A DNA stretch of 64,000 nucleotides from Amphibalanus amphitrite (GCF_019059575.1 NW_024882993.1:62001-126000); one strand, 5' to 3'; counted from the stretch's first letter, positions 33,416-45,277 are shown. Numbers and translations: made by a program. The notes: generated by a model not told the origin, from the letters alone.

Positions 33416-33974
33416 TTAATGCTCCACCATATGTCACTAACTAAACCCACTATTTGAAGTTATACTTAATGACACATGGGTAGTTTTCACTCAACATAGT
33501 AGGATAATTAAGCATTAAATGCAAAATTAGAGCTTGAGATTGTCCGGCATTTAGCCCAACAGGATACCTCTTCAATCGTCCTAGCTGAACCCAGCATAAG
33601 CTCAGCTTGTCTGAACTCGGACACACCATCAACATTGCCGAGTCTGAATTTGAGCTCGACGCCGGGCCATGGGCCTGAACTTTGTGGTCATGGGCGCGGG
33701 AGCTGGGGGTCTGGGGGGCAGCCTGCCCCCACAACTCTGGGGCCGTGGGGCGCTGCCCCACAACTTTTCATAGGGCTAGGAACCGTCGGGGCAGCTTGCC
33801 CTCCCTGAATTAGCGGTTGTGGGTCACAAAGGAAAACTAAAGGGAAGAAAACATTTAAGAAAAAATCCCCCTCTTTACCTTACTTGACAGCTCATGTGGA
33901 AGATTTAAGCCTTTATTCTACGTTACCAAAAAGGTAGTTCCTTGACTCAGCTGAGACAAAATATCTCACTTTTT
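33416..33974. other. no gene recognised
   Basis: Unassigned. GGGGCAGC(C/T)TGCCCCC motifs around 33715-33800 are low-complexity. The 33450-33761 minus-strand frame has no recognisable content. Confidence 0.5.
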
Positions 33975-34290
33975 GCAACTGTTTTCGTTTCGTTTTTTTT
34001 TTTCGATGAAAAGGCGAAGGGTTAAAAATAAGTGGCCTAAAACCGGTGAGAAAACTAGATTTGGGGGTACCCTAGGTTTGGCTAGTCCCAACCGGTTGCC
34101 CCCCCCCCCCCCAAGACGGCCGGCTGGATCCGCCCTTGTTTTTTCCTTTAGTTTTCAAAAAAAAAATCATGGTGTCAGGGCTGTGATAAAAAATAAGTGG
34201 TTTAAATCCGGTGAGAAAACAGGATTTGGGGGTACCTACCCTAGGTTTGGCTCCTTCAGGCTCTGCTCCCCCCCCCCCCCCAGTGAAAGT
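33975..34290. mobile_element. two tandem right ends of a GGATCCGCC-type element
   Basis: GTGAGAAAACTAGATTTGGG..CCCTAGGTTTGGCT at 33990-34138 recurs as GTGAGAAAACAGGATTTGGG..CCCTAGGTTTGGCT at 34139-34290. The first copy closes with GGATCCGCCC (34125-34134). Text in inverted orientation occurs at 38690-38860 (AGCCAAACCTAAGG, AATCCTGTTTTCTCATCGG). Confidence 0.65.
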
Positions 34291-34649
34291 TCCTTAGACA
34301 AGGCCCTGGCGTGCGGCCGTTTTTTGCGGCTTGCGGCGGGCGGGCGTGCAATGCAATTTTTTGCGTCGGTGTTTGCGTTTTTTGCGGTGTTTGTGTTTGG
34401 CGGCGGGCGGGCGTATGCGGTGGTGTCGTTTGTATAGGCCAGGGGCGACGAATTCAATTTTGGCGTGGGGGGGGGGGGGGGCAAGATTAGTGATGTCAAT
34501 CACGGAAAATCGGAATACCGATACCAGTGGCGTAGACAGGGGGGGCATGGGGGCCATGGCCCCCCCTTTCCGCCCAGCCGCCCAGATGGCGCCCCACTTA
34601 GCGCCGACTAGGCTGATGCCGTTTTACAGAGGGAGCATGAATTAAAAAG

Positions 34650-35204
34650 CGATGTGCAGGCAGGGATCGAACTCAATATCTCTTTAGGGGTGCCTGGACA
34701 CCCCAATGTTCTCCAGGGCACCCCCAAATAGGACCTGAGCCCCCCAATGTTTAAGGGCGCACCTCCGGAAACCAGAATAGGTATTCCGAACCCCCAGGGT
34801 CGATGGCGCCCCTGAAAGCCGCTGGCACCCACCAGAACGGAACAGTCGCCCCATTTAAGGTTAATTGCACCCCTCTGAAGTTCAAAGCTGCCCCATTCGG
34901 CCCCATCCAAGGTCGATGGCGCCCCCTGAAACCACTGGCGCCCCTCTAAAGCACCCACATTCTTCTCAAGATCACAGTCGCTCTATCCGAGATCAATAGC
35001 GCCCTCAAGAGAGTCACTAGCGCCCCCCCCCCTTGAGACTGAAGTCGTCCCGCTTGAGACTAAAGTCGCCCCATTCAAGCCCAATGACGCCCCTCCAGAG
35101 CGCCCGGTGCGCTTCTGAAGATCACAGTCGTCCTCATCCGAGGTCGCTGGCGCCCCTCAAAAGTCACCGGCGCCCATCTAAACGGAGATCACAGCTGCCC
35201 CATC
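34650..35204. repeat. GGCGCCCCTCTGAAA minisatellite, left part
   Basis: Degenerate units of 30-40 bp such as ATGGCGCCCCTGAAACC(A/G)CTGGCGCCC. The array continues after D2 at 36155-36720 and changes to GATGCCGCCCCTCAATGC units to about 37020. D2 inserted at a TTAA within it. Confidence 0.85.
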
Positions 35205-36154
35205 TTAACCCTAGAACGCCTAGGGGGGGTTGTATCAACCCCCCCCCTGAGGTTTTTTCGAAGTGCACGCTAAACGGCTTGTCGTAGCGGGCTGAAATTT
35301 TCAATACCCTCTGGGGCAACCTTTGCGCATCTTTTGCCGAAAAAAAAAAATTGATCGGGTCATGTCAGGTCACGGAGTTATGACGTCATAAGAGGTACAG
35401 CCTCCGGCCGGATTTTCACAAACTGAGTGCCAACGCCCTAGGTTTCCTGCCGGTGGTACGGACATCGGTTGATGGATCGTGATGAAACTTCCCATGCATG
35501 TTGGGGCAAGTATTGGCTATCATATGGTATAAGAAATTTGACCGGGTCAGGTCAGGTCACGGAGCTATGACGTCACAAGAGGAACAGCGTCCGGTACTAT
35601 TTTTGAAAAGCGCCCGAACCACTATTTTGCTAATTCTTGTCACCTCAATGGGAATATGCAGCAATATTAGCTTCTATAGGGAGCAAATGGACCTCCCAAA
35701 TCCAAAAATACAATCAGATTTCAAAAATTTAAATTTTGATTTTTCGAATTTCTGCCGCCGACTGTGACCTTGCCGACTTCCGGCGCTCCCAACGCGCCAT
35801 TTTTAGAGCTAGGGAAACAAAATACATACCAAACGATAGAGAATTGATCAAAGAACACGATAGTGAAGGTTTCAAGTCGATATCTCCCACCGTTTTGCCG
35901 CAATCGCCGCCGAAAGTTGAAAAAAGTCTATTTTTCCGAAAATTTGACCTTTGACCGGTCAAAAGTAGGTCAAATGTTGACCTAGGACCAAAAAATATAC
36001 CACCAATCGCGAGATCTCGTTGAGAGCAATCTGTTAGTTTTTTCCGCTAAGCTCTACGACCTTCCGTTTCGAAACGCCAGGGGGGGGGGGTCGTAACAAC
36101 CCCCCCCCCTGGTCGTTCGTGTTATGAGAAATGGCCTGGTCGTGCGAGGGTTAA
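35205..36154. mobile_element. TTAA element family D, copy D2
   Basis: TTAACCCTAGAACGCCTAGG at 35205 and GGTCGTGCGAGGGTTAA ending at 36154, 950 bp. Almost identical in the interior to D1 but with a different terminal tag (ACGACCAG twice at the right end, ACGCCTAG at the left). Confidence 0.93.
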
Positions 36155-37050
36155 GATCGATGGCAACCCTTTGAAACCAATGGCGCCCTTCTAGAGTTTA
36201 TTCGCCCCATCCGAGACAACGCCCCTTGAGACTACAGTCCCCCCACCCAATTTCAAGGCGCCCCTCTTAGACTGTCCGGCGTCCTGCTGAAGGCAACAGC
36301 GGCCCCATCCATGCCCAATGGCGCCCCTCAACGCCCCTCTAAAGATCACAGTCGCCCCATCAATCCAAGGTCGCTGGCGCCCCTCAACAGCCACTGGCGC
36401 CCACCTGAACCGGGACTTCAGTTGCCCCATCCTAAATCAATGGCGCCCCTCTGAAACCACTGGTGCCCCTCTGAAAATAACAGTCGAATCATCCGAGATC
36501 AATGGCGCCCCTTCAGAGCGTCCGACGCCCTACTGAAGGCAGCAGTGACCCCATCTAAGCATTACACCCCTCTAGATCACCCGGTGCCCTTCTGAAGATC
36601 ACATTCGCCCTATCCGAGTTCGTTGGCGCCCTCCAGTAGTCACTGACGCCCATCTGAATGGAGACTTCAGAGTCGCCCCGCCCCATTCAAGATCGATAGC
36701 GCCCCCCCCCCCGCCGAAACCACTGACGCTAGGTAGGTAATTATTTTACAATGGGGCTGTCTCATCGACACCAAGGACCCTTTTCAAGATGCAGCAGCCA
36801 GGCGGCGCCGAGCTGGGCTAGGATGTGCCAAGCGTTTCTTATAAGGCAGCCTCGATAGTGCCACCCCTCGTTGCGATACCGCCCCTCAATGCGACGCCGC
36901 CCATTCACCGTACAATGCCACCCCTCAATGCAAGTGCTGCCCCCAGCGCATTGCCCCCCCCCCCCATTATTGTGATGCCGCCCCCGCCTAGCAGTGCGGT
37001 GCCGCCCCAGCGTACGCCACACCGACGGAACGATCACTTTTAAAACTATC
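36155..37050. repeat. GGCGCCCCTCTGAAA minisatellite, right part
   Basis: Continuation of 34650-35204, first with GGCGCCCCT..CACTGGCGCC units, later with GCCGCCCCTCAATGCGA units. Low-complexity frames in it are not genes. Confidence 0.8.
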
Positions 37051-37079
37051 AGAGATTGATAAGACTAAAAATATGTATA

Positions 37080-37625
37080 AAATGTTTATCTCGGACTTTT
37101 GATATCCATGACCTAAGGTCAGGCCAATTTTGCGACTTCTCCATTAGGTATAAGTCAATTGGAGAAAATTGAAATGCGGCTCTTTTGGACGAATGTGGTT
37201 CAAAACCCTCTCAAACATCGGTACATAGGTAAACATAACACACTGAATCGATAAAATGCACCTGTGACCCTTCTGTGTGCCCCTGAGGTCATCTCAGGTC
37301 ATGAACGGTCACCAGCATTTCTTTGGCTATACCTTTTGATAGAGACTTGCTAAAGCGGTGAAAACACGTCAGATGTGTTCAGCTCGACGATACGGATCGA
37401 GTGATATGCAGCATGACCCTGTCCATCAAGGTCATGATCTTGACCTGAGGTCAAATTTTCAAAATGACGTTTCAAGGTCAACGTATAGTTCATTCGACGC
37501 GTTTCGACGAGAGGAATACGATGCTGGCAAAATAAATGTCGTCACTGTCTTGAGTCAAAAGCTATTGCAGAAAACGATTTTAATAAAAACTGTTATTTTT
37601 GGAGTTGTTTCCCTCTGGAGGCGTG
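37080..37625 (+). mobile_element. fragment of TTAA family F
   Basis: Shares ATGTGTTCAGCTCGACG, GATATGCAGCATGACC, GTATAGTTCATTCGACG, GACGAGAGGAA and CCCTCTGGAGGC in order with 44335-44570 of the family F copy. Termini are absent. Nested in the hAT-like element at 34525. Confidence 0.7.
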
Positions 37626-38150
37626 GCAGTCAGTCACTGGAGGCAGTCATGCATGTCCAGAAGTAGGGGCTGCACGCACTAGACATCGAATTGTAAAGGG
37701 GATGTGTGGAGAAAAAATCCAGAACGTATGTCAGCGTTCGGTCGCCTCTGACTGCAGTCGCTGCTGGTATGACAATGAGTTGGGATCTCATGGTGGATCT
37801 CATGGTCTTAATTGTTCAAGTCTTTCCTTGATTCCAATTTAGGCAATAAGTCGCAGCGTGTATCCTACATACGTGCGCTCTGATATTCTAAACACGGCAA
37901 CCCCGGTCGACCACAGGCTGCAGCCCACAGGTCATTCGAATTCGCATGGATGCGTATTTTGAGAATAAAATGTCCGTAGCCTGAGCTCGTTTCCTATATC
38001 ATGCTAAAAATTCATCTAGATCAAGGTTTTTTGATAAAAAAAAAACACCAGGCTGCAAATTGCATTAATTGGACTTTATGAAAATCAGCGAAAGCTGGTT
38101 CTTATGTATTTTGCAACACCTATAGTAAATCATGCATGAACATGACGTTA
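37626..38150. other. no gene recognised
   Basis: Interior of the hAT-like element between the F fragment and its right terminal region. Unassigned, without coding content. Confidence 0.5.
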
Positions 38151-38683
38151 CATTTTAGCCTGACACCCCTGTCACTAGCTGACAATGGCGCCCCTCTCAA
38201 GGGAAAAAGTCGCCCCCTCGAGCACCATTGCCCCCCCTTTCGCTGATCTCTGGCTACGCCACTGACCGATACCAAACCAAATACCAACTAAAACCACGGG
38301 AGAATACCGAAACCAAACCAACTTGAGAAACTGAGGGAAATACCAACTTTTTACCGATATCTTAGCCTCTAATACATTAGTGAGGGCCTATGATACCAAC
38401 AAAATACCAAACACATTACGATTGAAGTACCAAATACCAAGTTGGTATCGGTTTGGTATCGGTATACCAAAAAGTTGGTATCCGATTGACATCTCTAGGC
38501 AAGATACTATACGAGATAATGCCATAGGCGGATTCAAAAATGTTTTTTCCACGCTACGGGAACATACCCCCAAAAAGTATCTCCAAAATCCAAAAACTCG
38601 GATTTTGATGCATTACATACCTACCTACCTACTCCTGAGCAGCTTCAGCATGGGTGGAGAATTGTCGAAATGCCAGGGGATGG

Positions 38684-38870
38684 TTTCACTGGCGGATCCA
38701 GGGCTTGAGAGCGGGCGTCGGGCACACCAGGGAAGGAGCCAAACCTAAGGTACCCACAAATCCTGTTTTCTCATCGGATTTAGGCCACTTTTTCGTCACA
38801 GCCCTGGCACGATGATTTTTTTTTTAAGACTTGAAAAAAATTGTAGGCCACCTGACAGGGGCTTTTTCTT
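38684..38870. mobile_element. left end of a GGCGGATCC-type element
   Basis: CACTGGCGGATCCAGGGC begins at about 38686. Following text is the inverse of 33990-34290 (AAACCTAAGGTACCC, TCATCGGATTTAGGCC, CACAGCCCTGGCA). No closing end was found to the right. Confidence 0.6.
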
Positions 38871-38994
38871 TCGGCACCTGAAGCCTCTCTGGGCTGTGAG
38901 CCTCTCTGGGCCCTATGTAGGGCCATTGGAAGTCAGGTTAAGGGTTGACCCACAGAGGTGCACGTGACCCACAGGGGAGCACTGCCGCTTCAAC

Positions 38995-40085
38995 CCTATT
39001 GGCCGTAGTGTCTAACGGTGGCGGCCATATTGCGCAGACCAGGAACCGGCCGCCGCCTGTGTTGAGGAATAGGGAATTCGGGACCTCGATTTACGTTTGC
39101 GGCCGCCGCATCCGTTACGTTCAAGTTACGTAGATACGGAACCCGGCATCTTACGCAGAATTGAGTGGGAACACGATCAAATCTTCAGAATTCCTTAAAT
39201 TCACTCGCCGGACCATCGTCTTTCTAAATTTGCCCCGGCTGAGAGGCTTGATTGAACCCACCCCGCTAATGCGCCGCTAATTCAACTAGAATTTAGCGGT
39301 AAAGTGGTCGTATGAGGCAGAGTACAATGCAGAGTGACTGGTTGGTAGAAATCCGCTTTAAAGGTCTCAGGTCAACCGGTGACCTCTTGAGGTCAGGTCA
39401 AGTGACCTAAGGCACGGGCTCGGTTTTTGGTAAATAACTTCGCCAAAAATGGCCGTAGAGCCGAGATTTTGGCATCATCGTGTTCACCTAGCTCAGGCGC
39501 ATCGAGTGATGTACTTTTTGTTCGGTTGAGGTCAATTTACGGCATTGACCTCGTGACAATGTCAGGTCAGAGCTCTCAGCTCACTAAGCTTGTCGAGTAA
39601 GGTCATGTTGCATATCATTCGATTCGGCAGGTATTTCTGAGTCCATCTGTGGCTTTCCCGATTCGCTAGCTCAATTTGATCGGGAATTATTGAAGAAAAG
39701 TTTATGACCCTTGTGACGTCACAAATGACGTCACGCAAGGGCAACAATGCAAATGTGAAGCATTGGACCTTGCAAGGAGTGCATGGAATCACGATTCTAT
39801 ATGCTTGAGATAGTTTCAGATCATTCCCGGCGCCAATAGTGAATATTTCCTCATTCACTTATAAAGGTTTAACGTATAACTTCCCTGTAGTTGAGGATTT
39901 TTTTCAGATGTCATCTTGTTCTCAACTCAATTCTGCGTAGTGTCTACATAGCTTGAACGTAACGGATGCAGCGGCCGCAAACGTAAATCGAGGTCCCGAA
40001 TTCCCTATTTCCCAACACAGGCGGCGGCCGCTTCCTGGTCTGCGCAACATGGCGGCACCGTTGGACACCATCTGGCGGCCGATGC
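38995..40085. mobile_element. foldback element with ~165-bp arms
   Basis: 38995-39165 and about 39925-40085 are inverted copies: GGGAATTCGGGACCTCGATT and its complement, GCGGCCGCCGCATCCGTTACG and its complement, read here as GCATCCGTTACGTTCAAG, and GCAGAATTGAGT. The arms differ by small indels. The loop holds a family A fragment. The outer ends are not sharp. Confidence 0.82.
39358..39868 (+). mobile_element. TTAA family A fragment A5
   Basis: Runs from GGTCTCAGGTCAACCGGTGA to CCTCATTCACTTATAAAGG in family A order, without either terminus. It is more diverged than A3 or A4 and fills the loop of the foldback. Confidence 0.75.
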
Positions 40086-40907
40086 GCCTTCCACATTATA
40101 GAGTTCAGTGACGTGACCACACGGTGCCGACTGCCGACACTCCGCAGGAGATCGTTTAGGGCCTCAGAAACTCGTCTTTTCTGTCAGAGGCCAGCAAAAC
40201 CGCTCAGAGATTTTAGCGGGCCCTACACGTAAAAGATCTGTGCGGACCTTCGGGTATAGTATACCTGGGCAATATTTGCCCTCAAAGGTTCTCGTGGGGC
40301 CCCTAGAGTCCGACGTAGGGCCCCTTGACATGGGTGTGGCACTCAAAGACGGCTGAAGAGACCCTTAAAGATATGTGGGTCTTTAGATACATGCGTCTGG
40401 TGATTGACTTGGGTTCTGAATGTTATCGGGGAGCTACACTGAAAAAATTTTTTACTCAGGCCAGGCATTACTCAGTAATAACTCATGAAGAAACTCAGTG
40501 AATACGATAGTGGTGCTCACTTATTGGCTGATCTAACTCACATCACCAGGGTGACTTCGTTATGCGTGAGTTCTGAGTGCTTAGTTGCGTGAATTCGAAC
40601 TGAGTCGGAAATGAGTTTTGCTTGGGCAAATCTAGTTATCTGCGCAATGCATGAGTTCTCGCGAATTCACGTGCAGTTGTGCGTGAGGTACCCCTGGCTT
40701 GAAGATGCGCGCATGCGCGGCAGGGTGAGTTTCCTGCGTGATGCGTGAGTTCGCGTGATGAGTATTAAAGCCGTTGCGTTCGAAAACCGCGGCGCGCGCT
40801 TCAGTCCGTTGTGGCGCGGTGACTCGCGTAGTTCACGTTGAATTGTTGAGGCCGTATTGTGAAATTGTGCAGGAGAGTGCAGGAGCGGGGAAGGCGTGCA
40901 GCGAAGG

Positions 40908-42691
40908 ATGGGTAAGTTATCTGTGAAGAACTCGGTGATTGTCGATGAAGCTTTTATCAATCGTATGCGCCACGGAGAACAGGGAGGTGAACTGATGGAC
41001 CAGCAGACATTCCCCGCCGACGTCAGGAGGTCGGTGCCAACCGTGAACGGCGGAGCAGATCGATCGAGAAACTGAGGGATACCTACCCGGCATAGTTCGA
41101 GAAAGAAGAGGTGAGTTATGTTATATTTAAATTAAAAAAACATGTTCGTGGGATAATGTTGTCCTTATCCTAAAAGCACGTTCGTTTGACCCTTTTTACT
41201 TCTTTAAACAACAGCTCCGTCACGACCCGATGGTTTTTTTTTTGGGGGGGGGGGCGAAGGTTGTTTGAAGTCGATTCTTTCCATGCAGCACCCATAGGCA
41301 CAATGTTAAAAATGTAAAATATTGGGGGACACGTCCCCCGTACCCTCCCCCCCCCCCCCCCCGGTGGTGGGGCCCATGGTCTTAATTCCGCTCGCTGAAC
41401 CGTTTAAGATTCTTCTGTCTCGTTTGTGCTTGTTATTTTTCCGACTGTTATTATTTTTACGACTGTTTGTTTTTAATGCCTACACACATAATTTCGTACA
41501 CTATTCGATTTCAGCGAGCATTTTCAACCTTTCTTACAGTTCTGGCGCGAGTTCGACCGGGTGGTGGGTTGCTCAGCCGGCTCGAAGCCGGCACTGACCA
41601 CTACGAGGCCTCGATGCAGCGGCTTAAATCATGGCTAAGCCGAGTTCAAGCGGCATGCTTCCGCACAAAAGGTTTGTGTTTCATTATCTGTTCATTTTTA
41701 TACAATAGAATAAGGAAAAGCAACGTAACTAACAATTAACCCTCGCATGTGTGCGGCGTTTGCCAGCTTCTAATGTGTAGGGGGGGGGGGGTCGGTTGGA
41801 CCCCCCCCTTGCCGTTTGGCCCCTGATTGAGCTAGAGCTTCGCGGAAAAAAACGAGCGTGTTGCCCGTGACGAGAGGAAGCCGATGATACCCAATTTTAA
41901 GGTCCTAGGTCATTGATTGACCTTCCAGGTCAGGTCAATGACCCAAAGTCGGGAAAATCGGGACCTATTAGAAAGTCGTAAAGTGTGGCTGCTAAGGGGT
42001 TTTTCGGGGTGCTGATCACGAATATCGTGTTAGTTTTGATCACAGATGATGTCTTTAAGCATTTAGACCAGGTCGGGTCAGGTCAGGTCAGGTCAACCAG
42101 TAGGGGTTGTGACGGGTATTCGTAGTACGTGTCAACCGCCTCTGACAGCTTCGTAACATGTTACGAAGGCATCAAAACTACTTCGTAAATGTTCAAATGG
42201 TTGCTAAATTCGAATTCAGCTCCAAAAAGTAGCCTAGAAACATGTAAAACTCGAAAAAGTGAGCCGAGGTCACCCGAGGTCACCAAAGGTCAATGACCTG
42301 ACCTGACCTTCAGGTGACCTTGACACCCACCCTAATGCATGGGAGCAGCATCAAATCACATGTTTGAACGTTTGAAACCACGAAAAGCTTGCAAACGCGC
42401 GGCTAATGCGAGCCGACATACGCGTAATCGCGATTCCGGCCAAACATGGTCTCGGAAAAGAGGTCACAGGTCAAAGGTCATTTGGGTCAGGGTCATAAAA
42501 TTTTCAGGGTAGGTGTAAAATTGATCAATGCGAGGGTACTGAAAGTTTCGTCGCGATCGGCCGCTTTTTACGCGAGTTATTCGCGAAAAACCAAGGGGGG
42601 GGGGGGTCCATCCGACCCCCCCTACACATGCGAGGGTTAATTAAGTATGTTAACTTGCTTCAATATTATACATGCATCAATATAAACATTA

Positions 42692-42762
<71 letters not shown>

Positions 42763-45277
42763 ATTACTGTTAAGTTTAACCCTCGCCGGACCTATTGGTT
42801 TTCTACATACGCGCCGGCCGAGGGGGGGGGGCGGGTACGACCCCCCCTCGCCGTTTCGCCCCTGGTGGAGCTAGCGCGTCGCGGAAAAAACGAGCGTGTG
42901 CGCCGTTACGAGACGCAGAGATTGGTACCCGATTTTAAGGTCCTAGGTCAACCGGTGACCTCTGAGGTCAGGTCAAGTGCTCCAGGGTACGGTTCAGTTT
43001 TTGGTGAATAACTTCGCAAAAAACGGCCGCAGAGCGCCAATTTTGGCAGCATCGTGTTCGTCTCGCTCAGGCGCGTCGAATGATATACTTTTTGTCCGGG
43101 TCAGGTCAACTTGGGGTGTTGACCTCAGGTCAAGGTCAGGTCAGCACCCCCAGGTCACGAAGTTGGTCGAAAGAGGTCATGTCGCATATCATTCGATTCG
43201 GCAGGTCTTCCTGAGTCCATTGGTGGCTTTCCCGACTCGCTAGCTCAATTTGATCAAGAGTTATTGACGAAAAACTAATATGACCTTGATGACGTCATAA
43301 ATGACGTCACGCAAGGTCAACATTGCAAAAGTGACGCATCTAACCTTGCAAGGAGTGCATCAAATCACGATTCTGTGTGCTTGAGATAGTTGGAGATCGT
43401 TCCCGGCGCCAGAATAGCAGTTTTCATTTTTCCCCATTGACTTATAATGGTGAGGTCACGAAAATGACCTGACCTCATATGACCTTTAGGAAAAATCCGA
43501 GATATACAAATTGTGGGACTCATAATGGATACTAGATCCTGCAAGTTTCATTTCCCTGTGACATCTCCTCTGGCAGTGAGGGCGTTGCGAAGTTGCGACA
43601 TCTGAAGACCGTGCAGAGGTTCACTTATGACGTCATAGGTCAGTGACCTGACCTGACCCAAAAATGCGGTTGGTGTCAAAAGATCCGGCTTGGATCAAAG
43701 GTCAGGTATGCCAAGTTTCAGCTCTCTATCGCCAGCGTGTTCGGAGCTATCGCGAAAAACCCTATGGGGGGGGGCGGCACCCGCCCCCCCCCCCCTCGGC
43801 CGGCGAGGGTTAACACATTTTATGTGATTGTTTCAAGTTGATTTTAATATTGGACGCCCATGGAAGTGTTTTGCGAGACTAAAACCCGTCTGTTAAGGTG
43901 ACCATCCCACCTTGACCCGCGCTGTGCTGGGTGGCGTTTTACACCCCCCCCCCCGCCCCCTCAGGTTTTTCGCGAATATCTAAGAACGGCGGCGCGCAGC
44001 GCCACCATTTTCGGCACACCTGCTCATACCTTTTTTCTGCATATGGAAAAAATTTTAGACCCAGGTCGTTCAAGGTCAGGTCACGTCAAATGACTTTACA
44101 TGAGAAAAATTTTCAATGGTCGCTGACGATCGTGCACCGTGCCATGGAAACCGTTCGATATTTTTGTCATTTTTGCTCAGGGAATTCACCGCTCGATTTC
44201 ACACCAGTTTGAGGTAAAATGTTAAAAAATTATCGAACGGATTTCATTTAATAGCGTTTTTGATACTGTCCCATGTCTCAAGTATCAACCTTACGGCATG
44301 TATAAAATATATTTGCTAGTGCAATAAAACACCTCATATGTGTTCAGCTTGACGGTTTGGATCGACTGATATGCAACATGACCTGGTCAGGTCAACCTGA
44401 GATCAAGTTTTAAAAATGGCCTTTCAAGGTCTAATTATAGTTCATTCGTCCCGACGAGAGGAACATTATGCTAACGCCGCAAAATAAATATCGTGACTCT
44501 TGAGTGGAAAGTATTACAGAAAACATTTTCGTAAAAACGGCTTTTTTTAGAGTTTTTGCTCTCTGGAGGCTTAATTGTTGAACTGAGGTCAAATCTGAGA
44601 TCAAGCGCCAGCAAAAAAAAACGTCGAAAGGGCTTTTGACTGCATTTTTCCGCGGGCAGCTCTTTTGGTTCCGAGTTAAGCACCAGTTTTTCGAAAATAT
44701 TGAAATAAGCAAAATTTGGCCTATCCTGACCTCTGGTGACCTGGCACTTGACTTGACCTTAAAAATTACCCAAGTATTTCCTTAAATATCTTTTATGCTT
44801 TTTCGAATGCCGCTTACTGCGTGTCGCTACGTGGCCCAACAGCCGAGTTAGAAGAGGGGACGTGAAGACGACCCCCCCCCCCCCCCAGTACATTACGGTA
44901 AACTCTGAGCACCAGCACGGCGCGGTTTAACATTAATTTTGAGCTGAAGTAACTTGATAACTTTTGATATTTCAATCAACTTGCATGCCCATATAACTTC
45001 CGTATCTCTTACTGGCAAAAGAAAATCTGACTTTTTTATTGTGTTTTCAGGGAACGGCCCATTGAGCCTCCTCTGCATCTTGGCGGAGAAGGCGTCAGTG
45101 GTGGCGTACACGGGTGACGAAAATTTGGATCACCCCCATCATAACAAGTCCGAAGGAAACGAACGGTGCCGCCTCAGCGTAGTTCGAACGGAAGTCTTGT
45201 GGGGATCCATGGTTTGGAAGGGAGTCTTGCTGTGGGCGACGGCGCACTTTGTGCTCAATCAACAAACGGCGCATTAA
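40908..45277 (+). CDS. candidate split gene inside the TA element
   Basis: Model: exon 1 from ATG 40908 (donor GG/GTAAGT after 40911, or GAG/GTGAAC after 40986; both leave phase 1); exon 2 at 41540-41671 after TTTCTTACAG, donor G/GTTTGT; exon 3 at 45051-45277 after TTTTATTGTGTTTTCAG, ending in TAA. Phases agree at both junctions, giving 75-145 residues. Exon 2 encodes DHYEASMQRLKSWLSRVQAA; exon 3 encodes NGPLSLLCILAEKASVVAYT. I recognise no domain. A 128-codon frame on the other strand (45095-45481) overlaps exon 3 and is an alternative. Unspliced exon 1 reads 55 codons. This is inference from splice signals and phase only. Confidence 0.35.
41241..41370. mobile_element. partial G-run MITE
   Basis: CGATTCTTTCCATGCAGCACC and CCCATAGG..AATGTTAAAAATG, then GGGGGACAC and a C-run, follow the copy at 11201-11355 but both termini are eroded. 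The first string is given shortened: GATTCTTTCCATGCA. Confidence 0.65.
41736..42640 (+). mobile_element. TTAA element family B, copy B3
   Basis: TTAACCCTCGCATGTGTGCG at 41736 and CCTACACATGCGAGGGTTAA ending at 42640. The tag ATGTGT occurs at the left edge, again before the left G-run (TAATGTGTAGGGG, about 41772) and, inverted, at the right edge. 905 bp, intact, no coding. It lies in the long intron of the candidate split gene. Confidence 0.94.
42692..42760. repeat. (AT)n microsatellite
   Basis: An uninterrupted run of about 30 AT dinucleotides preceded by AATATATT. It sits between TTAA elements B3 and A4. Confidence 0.98.
42776..43813 (+). mobile_element. TTAA element family A, copy A4
   Basis: TTAACCCTCGCCGGACCTAT at 42776 and CCTCGGCCGGCGAGGGTTAA ending at 43813. 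Closest relative of A3, differing by few substitutions and homopolymer length. Contains tandem CRE-like palindromes (ATGACGTCATAAATGACGTC) and many GGTCA units. Confidence 0.94.
43912..44930 (+). mobile_element. TTAA element family F, complete copy
   Basis: TTGACCCGCGCTGTGCTGGG at 43912 (TTAA with one change) and ACGGCGCGGTTTAA ending at 44930. The right long end carries GTGCTGG, a spacer and TGTACTGGGG. GGTTTTTCGCGAATATC and GGCGGCGCGCAGCGCC lie just inside the left hairpin, as in families B, C and D. Fragments occur at 23632 and 37080. Confidence 0.82.

Larger units (their letters stand above)
34525..38264. mobile_element. hAT-like element, 3.7 kb, TSD ACCGATAC
   Basis: CAGTGGCGTAGACAGG at 34525 and TGGCTACGCCACTG ending at 38264 are inverted termini. 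ACCGATAC is duplicated at 34517-34524 and 38265-38272. The interior is a GC-rich minisatellite, TTAA element D2 and a family F fragment. No transposase is seen. Confidence 0.92.
34488..38497. mobile_element. short hAT-like MITE split by a larger one, TSD GGCAAGAT
   Basis: Ends are TAGTGATGTCAATC at 34488 and GATTGACATCTCTA ending at 38497. GGCAAGAT flanks both (34480-34487 and 38498-38505). Removing the inner element leaves about 260 bp of palindromic ATACCAAA/TTTGGTAT text. The inner insertion sits at ACCGATAC. Confidence 0.85.

Noticed and set aside
42628-43011. 127-codon frame with a YIYIYI run
   Set aside because: Translation of the (AT)n microsatellite joined to the end of family A.
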